DNA of 25,483 nt from NCBI GenBank assembly GCA_035540915.1, contig DATLFQ010000159.1, positions 1 to 25,483 of the forward strand, written 5' to 3'. This DNA comes from DATLFQ01 sp035540915 (GTDB taxonomy: Bacteria; Actinomycetota; Acidimicrobiia; Acidimicrobiales; GCA-2861595). The notes under the pieces were generated by a model. It was given only the letters and a program-made list of their open reading frames with translations, did not search any database and was not told the DNA's origin. The translations under genes and the position numbers were made by a program. Position 1 is the stretch's first letter. Each line of letters begins with the position of its first letter. Shown here in pieces: positions 17,287 to 22,837 of the stretch.

Positions 17287-17292
17287 AGGGTA
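17287..17292 (-). promoter_or_regulatory. Candidate -10 element for tRNA-Gln
   Basis: On the minus strand TACCCT fits the actinobacterial TANNNT -10 pattern and ends 11 nt before the first base of the mature tRNA, which would put the transcript start near 17280. No convincing -35 hexamer is seen. The same hexamer precedes the bS22 gene. Confidence 0.3.
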
Positions 17293-17316
17293 CCGCCGGA
17301 GCCCGCTCGCCGACCC

Positions 17317-17333
17317 CGAAGGCGATGCCTTCG
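17317..17333 (-). terminator. 7-bp hairpin after the DUF305 remnant, terminator-like
   Basis: CGAAGGC and GCCTTCG are perfect complements around the 3-nt loop GAT. The hairpin begins 8 nt past the stop codon of the DUF305 remnant on the minus strand and lies upstream of tRNA-Gln. There is no following T-run, so if it terminates transcription it does so as a GC-rich stem alone. Confidence 0.3.
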
Positions 17334-17341
17334 CACCGGAC

Positions 17342-17535
17342 TCAGGGCACGGTGAGCAGGCTCGTCATCCCGTTGATCTCGGCCCGCTGCGTCTCGATGA
17401 TCCGCGACGCCAGCCGCTTGGCTTGCGCCGACCGCCACTCGGCCAGCTGGCCCTCGGTGAGCATCCCCGGATGCCGCTTTCGCCGCCGTGCCCGCCGCCG
17501 GCCGCCTCGACGCCCCAGGCCTCCAGGAGGTCCCC
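17342..17535 (-). pseudogene. Remnant of a DUF305-family gene
   Basis: The last 40 codons (17464-17342) read MLTEGQLAEWRSAQ followed at once by AKRLASRIIETQRAEINGM. These resemble two segments that, in DUF305 proteins, flank a central block with the conserved MI.HH.GA motif; here that block of about 50 residues is missing. Just upstream, in another frame, DLLEAWGVEAAG...SGIRG resembles the sequence that normally precedes the GMLT segment, so a frameshift is also present near 17465. A TAG at 17536-17538 closes that frame. No start codon with a ribosome-binding site fits. A short functional peptide is possible but unlikely. DUF305 proteins are small exported or periplasmic proteins, some linked to metal handling. 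Confidence 0.5.
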
Positions 17536-17575
17536 CTACCCCCCGATGCCCCGAACGCCACGTCGCCGCCTCGCG

Positions 17576-18889
17576 TCACCACGCCAGGAGCGAGAAGCCG
17601 CTGGCCCGGTCGCCCAGCTCGACGGGGAGGCCGGCCGGGAGGCCGGTCGGGAGGTCGGCCCGGTAGGCCCGGATACCGGGAGGACCGTCCGAGAACCCCA
17701 GGGCGAACAACCAGGCCCCCGACGCCGACCACGACAGCTGGCCGTAGTCTCCGCCACGGGCGGCGAGCCGGACCGTGCCGGTGGCGACGTCGAGGAGGGC
17801 GAGCGCCGGGCGGGGCTCGTCGCCCGACCGCTCGATGACGAATGTGGCCAGCGTGCGCCCGTCGGGGCTGAAAACCGCACCCTCGGGGGCGCCCCCGAAA
17901 TGGCCGACGTAGACGGCCCGGTCCCGGCCCGTGCGCAGGTCGGTCAGGTGGATCGGGCAGAACGGCCCCTCGCAGTAGAAGCGCCAGGCGACAGTGGATC
18001 CGCCGGCCGCCACGATCCCCGCCCCCGGCTCGGACAGGAACCTGGCCCGCCCGCTGGCCGGGTCCCAGACCTGGAAGCGGTCGCCCCGGCTGAGCACCAG
18101 CCCGCCGTCCACCGCGAAGTGCGGCGTCCAGTCGGGCGGCACGGCCGCGCCGGGGCTCGTGGCGGCACCCGAGGTGTCGAACTCCCGAGCGAGGGGGGTG
18201 CCGTCACCCTGGCGCGAGATCAGCCACACGCGGTCCTCGACCGCCGACGGCAGGAAGAGCGCCGACTCGGCCAGGCGCCGGGGCGGGCGGGAGAAGTCGA
18301 GCGGCACCGCGAACGTCGCGTCCGAGCCCTGGAACACGAGGTGGTCCCCCCGCCGGGCCAGGCCGGCGGTCGGGAAGAACTCCTGGCGGTTCTGCGCCGG
18401 GAGGTCGGCAACCTCGTGACGCGAGACGGTGTTGGCGTCCAAGTCGACGACGTCCACCGCGCCGCCGCGGGCCAGGACCAGCCGCACGCCGCCGGTGCGC
18501 TCGGTGAGGAACACCGGAGGGATGGCCGTCGTGGTCGTGGAAGGTCGTGACGTGGCGGCGCCGCGCGACCTCGCGGTGGTGGACGTGGGCCCGGCGGCCG
18601 TTCCCCCTTCGCCCTCCCGCCACGGGCCGACGACCGCAACGACCGCCGCCACGACCGCGAGGGCGACGCCCCCGGCGACGGTCCGGCGGTCGACCCGTCG
18701 GCGGCGGCGATGGCGCGGGCCGCTCGGCGCGGAGCCGCCCGGATGGCCCACCGGCGGCGCGTCCCGAGCGTTCGGCGGCTCGATGACCAGGACCTCGCCG
18801 GCGAGCGCGGCGCCGCACCGGGAGCACCAGGCTGCGTCGTCGGCGGCCGCCTCCCGGCACCGGGGGCACCGGACGCGATCCCCCGGCAC
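17576..18889 (-). CDS. Zinc-ribbon, single-pass membrane protein with propeller-like domain, function unknown
   Basis: About 437 residues from the GTG at 18889. The N-terminus has a zinc ribbon CPRC-x10-CSRCG (Cys8, Cys11, Cys22, Cys25), then a basic stretch RHRRRRRVDRR (59-69), one membrane helix (about 70-88), a Ser/Thr-rich linker, and a C-terminal beta-rich domain with repeated strand motifs such as FSPDGRTLATFV and ALLDVATGTVRLAARGGDYG, resembling a WD40/TolB-like propeller. The domain would lie outside the membrane with the zinc ribbon in the cytoplasm. The frame is open upstream to 19081, with an ATG at 18964, but that extension overlaps the bS22 gene, so I chose a start just before the zinc ribbon. 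No Shine-Dalgarno decides it. I recognise no specific function. Confidence 0.75.
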   Translation of the reverse strand: MPGDRVRCPRCREAAADDAAWCSRCGAALAGEVLVIEPPNARDAPPVGHPGGSAPSGPRHRRRRRVDRRTVAGGVALAVVAAVVAVVGPWREGEGGTAAGPTSTTARSRGAATSRPSTTTTAIPPVFLTERTGGVRLVLARGGAVDVVDLDANTVSRHEVADLPAQNRQEFFPTAGLARRGDHLVFQGSDATFAVPLDFSRPPRRLAESALFLPSAVEDRVWLISRQGDGTPLAREFDTSGAATSPGAAVPPDWTPHFAVDGGLVLSRGDRFQVWDPASGRARFLSEPGAGIVAAGGSTVAWRFYCEGPFCPIHLTDLRTGRDRAVYVGHFGGAPEGAVFSPDGRTLATFVIERSGDEPRPALALLDVATGTVRLAARGGDYGQLSWSASGAWLFALGFSDGPPGIRAYRADLPTGLPAGLPVELGDRASGFSLLAW

Positions 18890-18946
18890 CGGCTCACGGT
18901 ACCCGAGGCGGTCCGCGCCGTCTCGCCAGGTCGGCCCGCTCGCAGC

Positions 18947-18952
18947 TACCCT
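18947..18952 (+). promoter_or_regulatory. Candidate -10 element for the bS22 gene
   Basis: TACCCT fits the TANNNT -10 pattern and ends 10 nt before the ATG at 18963. This predicts a leaderless or nearly leaderless transcript, consistent with the absence of any Shine-Dalgarno sequence (CTGGCGCCCCTC precedes the ATG). Pattern only. Confidence 0.3.
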
Positions 18953-18962
18953 GGCGCCCCTC

Positions 18963-19061
18963 ATGGGTTCGCTGATCAAGAAGCGCCGCAAGCGCATGCG
19001 CAAGAAGAAGCACAAGAAGATGCTGAAGGCGACGCGCTGGCAGCGCCGCGCCGGGAAGTGA
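18963..19061 (+). CDS. bS22-type small ribosomal protein (AURKAIP1/COX24 domain), 32 residues
   Basis: A 32-residue, extremely basic peptide starting MGSLIKKRRKRMRKKKHKK and ending TRWQRRAGK. It closely matches the 33-residue actinobacterial proteins annotated as AURKAIP1/COX24 domain-containing, one of which was identified as bS22 in mycobacterial ribosomes. The length, the MGS.IKKRRKRM start and the KKKH core are all conserved. The ATG shares the CATG tetranucleotide with a possible ATG on the opposite strand, and the gene is divergent from the zinc-ribbon gene. It is easily missed because of its size. Identification rests on remembered family sequence, but the match is near full length. 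Confidence 0.88.
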   Translation: MGSLIKKRRKRMRKKKHKKMLKATRWQRRAGK

Positions 19062-19089
19062 CGCCGGCGCCCCAGTAGCAACGCACCTA

Positions 19090-19118
19090 TTGCGGTGGTG
19101 CACCCCGGTCCCTAGTTT
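19090..19118 (+). promoter_or_regulatory. Candidate sigma70-type promoter for the first secreted repeat protein
   Basis: TTGCGG (19090-19095) and TAGTTT (19113-19118) are separated by exactly 17 bp. Both are moderate matches to the -35 and -10 consensus. The predicted transcript start near 19125 lies about 27 nt before the ATG at 19152, which has GGGGGG 4 nt upstream. Confidence 0.4.
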
Positions 19119-19151
19119 GTCGCCGGCAGTTGGCGACCGACGGGGGGCGAC

Positions 19152-22100
19152 ATGAGGCAGGTCATTCGACGCAGGCTCGGGTTCCTGGCGCTGCTGGCCA
19201 TCGCCCAAGCCGGCCTGGCGGCCGGCGCACCCTACGGGTCACCGGCCCTCGGCCAGGCGTCGGTGCCGCCGCCCGCGGCGACGAACCCGCAGGCGGCCGG
19301 CGGGGTGACCTCCGTCGCGCTCAGCCTCGTCGGGAGCACCAACCTGGCCTCGCCCGGCCTGGACGGGCAGGTCCGCCCCCGTGGCCAGAACGGCGACGTG
19401 GCCACCCTCAAGAACGTCGCCTACGTCGGCGGCGGTGCCCTGTTCCACGGCGCCCAGAGCACCTCGGGTCGCGTCTGCACCGACTACGGCGGGGTCAAGG
19501 TGGTCGACCTGTCCAACCCGGCCCGGCCGGCCATCCGCTCGATCATCGACATCGAGGACACCAAGGGCGCCGTGACCGGCCCGGTCGGCAACGCCCGCCG
19601 CGGGCTCCGGCTCAAGAACGTCTCGGTCAGCGCCGGAGCCGTCGACGCCCTGTCGTTCGCGACCTCGGCCTTCACCGGCGACGTGCTGGCCATCGCCACC
19701 CAGCGCTGCGAGCCCAGTTTCTTCAACGGCGCCCGCATCGAGTTCTGGGACGTCTCGAACCCCGCCGCCCCCACGCGGCTCGGCGCCTACGACCCCGAAC
19801 TCGTGCCCAACCCGAACTGCAACCCGACCTGCCCGGGCCAGCAGGCCGCCACCGGTGCCTGGGGCATCTTCGAGGACGTCCGCATGTTCACCCGGGGCAA
19901 CCGGGTCTTCGCCGTCGCCACCACCCCGTTCAGCATCGGCAACTCGGGCGGCGTGTCGTTCTTCGGCGACTTCCGCCTGCTCGACGTCACCGACCCGCGC
20001 AACCCGGTGCAACTGGACACGTTCCCGCCGGTGGCGATCGGCCAGGACACCCTGAGCGGCTGCCGGAAGTTCCTGGCGGGCCGGGCGGCGGCCCCGACGC
20101 CGGACGGCAACAGCGCAATCCTCTCGTTCTACGACGGCTCCAGCGTCTTCGAGGGCAACACCACCTCGGCGGTGTTCAAGCTGGACCTCGACAACCTGCC
20201 GAAGTTCGTGCCGGGCAGCGAGCCGCCGCGGTTCAACCCGACTCCCGCCAAGTTCGACTACCCGATCGACCGGGACGTGGAGGTCAACGCGGCCGACGTG
20301 GCGCCGTTCACCTCGACCGACGGGCGGCTGCTGGTGGCCCTGTCCGAGGACGACATCGACCCGGCCAAATCGTCGGTCACCGTCCGGGTACCAGGCGAGC
20401 CGAATGCGGTCTTCGACATGTGCCAGCAGCCCATGGCGCGAAAGCTGTACGAGCTGCCCGGCCAGCAGCTGGCCAGCGACGTGGTGTACGTGGGCCGGGG
20501 CTGCCCCGCCTCGCCGCTCGGCGTGTCGACCAACCAGGTGGCCGACGAGTACCTGGCCGACCCGCGCGGCCGCATCGCGCTGATGGACAGCGGCAGCAGC
20601 CCCTTCGACGGCTGCAGCTCCATCGAGCGGGCCGAGCGGGCCATCGCCGCCGGGGCCACCGCCGTGCTCCAGAACGGCGGGACCAACACGCTCCAGTCGG
20701 CCAACAACGGCCCGGCGGGTGGGAACGCGGCGCAGCCGACCGCAGTGATCCCGACCGACGCCATGACCCGCATGCAGCTGGTGCCCACCGCCCTGCCGGC
20801 CGCCAGCCTGGCGTTCCCCACCACCTGGGAGCGCACCACGTCGACCAACGTCGGCACCGCACCGCTGGCGTCCTCGGTCGCCGGGGCCACCAACGCCTCG
20901 CCCATCGCCGTCACCGGCAGCGCCCACGGGCTGGCCACCGGCGACCGTGTGGCGGTCGCCGGGGTCCTCGGCAACACCGCCGCCAACGGCACGTTCACGG
21001 TCACGGTCACCTCGCCGACCGCCTTCACGCTCGACGGCAGCGCCGGCAACGGCGCCTACGGCGGCGGCGGCTGGGTGGTCCGCTGCCCGGCCGGGGCGGC
21101 CTCGTGCACCGCCCCACCGACGCGGACCGACTTCGTCCGGTTCCGCAGCGTGGCCAACGCCGCCGACCCGGTGGCTCGCGGCCAGGTCAACACGGCCAAC
21201 CGGTTCACGGTGACCTCCGGTCAACCCTACGAGGTGGGCGCCACGGTCCAGGTCGAGTCCCACACGGCCGGGACGTTCCGCACCGCCGTCGGCTGGTTCG
21301 ACGCCGCCGGCCAGCCGCTGCCCGAGAGCGAGATCGCCTCGCTGTCCGCAGTCACCCCCCGCGCCCGCCAGACCAGGACGGTCACCGCGCCGGCCGGCGC
21401 AGTTCGGGGTGCCGTCAAGTTCGAGTGGACCGGAGCCGGTGCGGCCGGCACTGCGTTCGTCGATTCGTTCACGGTCGTCCCCGGCGGCCTGTCGGCCCTC
21501 CTCAGAGACGACAAGGGCGAGTGGGGCGCGCAGCGCCTGCTCGACTTCTCGGCCAACCCGCCCCGGGAGGCCGGCCTGTACCGCAGCCCGAACTCGACGG
21601 TGTGGCCACCACCGAACGACGGCCTCTACGGGCCTCGCCTCAGCGAGCCGTTCGCCAGCGACGTCCTGTTCACGACCTGGCTCTCCGACGGCCTGCGGGT
21701 GCTCGACGTGAGCGACCCGGCCAAGCCGCGGGAGGTGGCCGCCTTCGTCCCGCCCGACGTGGCCGACCCCTCGCCCGGTGCGGGAGCGGGGCCGACCGAC
21801 CGGGCCGGCGCAACCGGCAGCCTGCAGCGCGGACGGTCGTGGCCCGACCGGGCCCTGGTCACCGGGGTCGACGTCATCCCCGACGGCCCCTCCTCGGGCC
21901 ACGTCGTGGTCAGCGACATCAACGCCGGGCTGTACGTCCTGCGCTTCGAGGTGACCCGCGGCGCGGCAGGCGGCTCCTACTGGAGCGTTGCCTCCGACGG
22001 CGGCGTGTTCGCCTTCGGCGACGCCAAGTTCCTGGGCTCGACGGGCGGGCTGCGCCTGGCCCGCCCGGTCGTGGGCATGGCGCCGACGCCGTCGGGCAAC

Positions 22101-22724
22101 GGCTACTGGCTGGTCGCCTCCGACGGCGGGGTGTTCGCCTTCGGCGACGCGCGATTCCTCGGCTCCACCGGCGACATGCGCCTCAACCAACCGATCGTCG
22201 GCATGGCACCCACGCCGACCGGCAACGGGTACTGGCTGGTGGCTTCCGACGGCGGCGTGTTCGCCTTCGGCGATGCCCGCTTCCTCGGGTCGACCGGGGC
22301 CACCCGGCTGGCCCGGCCCATCGTCGGCATCGCCGCCTCGCCCAGCGGCAACGGCTACCGGCTGGTGGCCTCCGACGGCGGCGTCTTCGCCTTCGGCGAC
22401 GCGCGGTTCCTCGGCTCCACCGGCGCCATCCGCCTGGCCCGCCCGGTCGTCGGCATGGCATCCACGCCGTCGGGCAACGGGTACTGGCTGGTGGCTTCCG
22501 ACGGCGGCATCTTCGCCTTCGGCGACGCCCGGTTCCTGGGCTCCACCGGTGCCACCCGCCTGGCCCAGCCGGTCGTCGGCATGTCGCGCTCGCCGAGCGG
22601 CAACGGCTACTGGCTGGTCGCCTCGGACGGCGGCGTCTTCGCCTTCGGCGACGCCCGCTTCCAGGGCTCCACCGGCGCCATCCGCCTGGCCCGCCCCATG
22701 GTCGGCATCGCCTCGGTCCGGTGA
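19152..22724 (+). CDS. Secreted LVIVD/PA-domain protein with FCCH-like and jelly-roll-like insert and C-terminal 42-residue repeats
   Basis: An 1190-residue exported protein of unknown function. Residues 1 to about 35 are a signal peptide (basic start, hydrophobic core FLALLAIAQAGLAA, likely cleavage after ALGQA). LVIVD-type repeats follow: VKVVDLSNPARP (about 115), FWDVSNPAAPTRLGAY (197), RLLDVTDPRNPVQL (275) and, after an interruption, RVLDVSDPAKPREVAAF (849). Residues 443-550 form a protease-associated domain starting VVYVGRGCP. An insert absent from the neighbouring paralogue follows: an FCCH-like module (577-646, NASPIAVTGSAHGLATGDRV) and a jelly-roll-like module (about 655-776). Residues 943-1190 are six 42-residue YWLVASDGG...FGDARFLGSTG repeats. 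No peptidase, anchor or enzyme motif is seen. It is probably a cell-surface or extracellular binding protein. Confidence 0.85.
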   Translation: MRQVIRRRLGFLALLAIAQAGLAAGAPYGSPALGQASVPPPAATNPQAAGGVTSVALSLVGSTNLASPGLDGQVRPRGQNGDVATLKNVAYVGGGALFHGAQSTSGRVCTDYGGVKVVDLSNPARPAIRSIIDIEDTKGAVTGPVGNARRGLRLKNVSVSAGAVDALSFATSAFTGDVLAIATQRCEPSFFNGARIEFWDVSNPAAPTRLGAYDPELVPNPNCNPTCPGQQAATGAWGIFEDVRMFTRGNRVFAVATTPFSIGNSGGVSFFGDFRLLDVTDPRNPVQLDTFPPVAIGQDTLSGCRKFLAGRAAAPTPDGNSAILSFYDGSSVFEGNTTSAVFKLDLDNLPKFVPGSEPPRFNPTPAKFDYPIDRDVEVNAADVAPFTSTDGRLLVALSEDDIDPAKSSVTVRVPGEPNAVFDMCQQPMARKLYELPGQQLASDVVYVGRGCPASPLGVSTNQVADEYLADPRGRIALMDSGSSPFDGCSSIERAERAIAAGATAVLQNGGTNTLQSANNGPAGGNAAQPTAVIPTDAMTRMQLVPTALPAASLAFPTTWERTTSTNVGTAPLASSVAGATNASPIAVTGSAHGLATGDRVAVAGVLGNTAANGTFTVTVTSPTAFTLDGSAGNGAYGGGGWVVRCPAGAASCTAPPTRTDFVRFRSVANAADPVARGQVNTANRFTVTSGQPYEVGATVQVESHTAGTFRTAVGWFDAAGQPLPESEIASLSAVTPRARQTRTVTAPAGAVRGAVKFEWTGAGAAGTAFVDSFTVVPGGLSALLRDDKGEWGAQRLLDFSANPPREAGLYRSPNSTVWPPPNDGLYGPRLSEPFASDVLFTTWLSDGLRVLDVSDPAKPREVAAFVPPDVADPSPGAGAGPTDRAGATGSLQRGRSWPDRALVTGVDVIPDGPSSGHVVVSDINAGLYVLRFEVTRGAAGGSYWSVASDGGVFAFGDAKFLGSTGGLRLARPVVGMAPTPSGNGYWLVASDGGVFAFGDARFLGSTGDMRLNQPIVGMAPTPTGNGYWLVASDGGVFAFGDARFLGSTGATRLARPIVGIAASPSGNGYRLVASDGGVFAFGDARFLGSTGAIRLARPVVGMASTPSGNGYWLVASDGGIFAFGDARFLGSTGATRLAQPVVGMSRSPSGNGYWLVASDGGVFAFGDARFQGSTGAIRLARPMVGIASVR
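20880..21480 (+). other. Domain insertion present only in the first paralogue (FCCH-like plus jelly-roll-like)
   Basis: Compared with the downstream paralogue, about 220 residues are inserted between the end of the PA domain and the segment GEWG.(L/Q)R(V/L)LD. The first part, NASPIAVTGSAHGLATGDRV...NTAANGTFTVT...FTLDGSAGNGAY, resembles the FCCH-like modules common in phage structural proteins. The second, with FVRFRSVANAADPVARGQVN and AGTAFVDSFTVVPGG at its end, looks like a carbohydrate-binding jelly roll. Both calls are by eye. Confidence 0.5.
21978..22721 (+). repeat. Six tandem 126-bp coding repeats (42 residues each)
   Basis: Units begin with TAC-TGG (Tyr-Trp) at 21978, 22104, 22230, 22356, 22482 and 22608; the fourth has CGG (Arg) for TGG, and the last is 38 residues long. 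The consensus is YWLVASDGG(V/I)FAFGDARFLGSTG..RLARP(V/I)VGMA.(T/S)PSGNG. The exact 126-bp period and strict reading-frame conservation show these are protein repeats, probably propeller blades or a beta solenoid, not a DNA-level array. Confidence 0.9.
22500..22691 (+). repeat. 192-bp near-identical copy shared with 25292-25483
   Basis: This stretch covers most of repeats 5 and 6 of the first secreted protein. It matches 25292-25483 in the second protein with one mismatch (CAGCCGGTC versus CAGCCCGTC). Surrounding repeats differ at many silent and replacement positions. The match reaches the window edge, so the true length may be greater. Confidence 0.9.
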
Positions 22725-22837
22725 CGCCCCGAACCTGACCGCGGGCCGCCCGGCCGCCCTTAAGAGCCTGGGGCCAATCGCGCACGCCCTGGCGTTCCAT
22801 CCGCGTACGAGAACCACGAGACAGAGGAGTCGGCGAC

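Noticed and set aside
18890..19081. Longer N-terminal forms of the zinc-ribbon protein starting at 19081 or 18964
   Set aside because: The extension runs antisense through the well-conserved bS22-type gene and has no conserved features.
22725..22837. GC-rich GGCC-containing sequence after the first secreted gene as an intrinsic terminator
   Set aside because: Only a 4-bp stem can be formed and no T-run follows. The rest of this spacer holds only the Shine-Dalgarno of the next gene.
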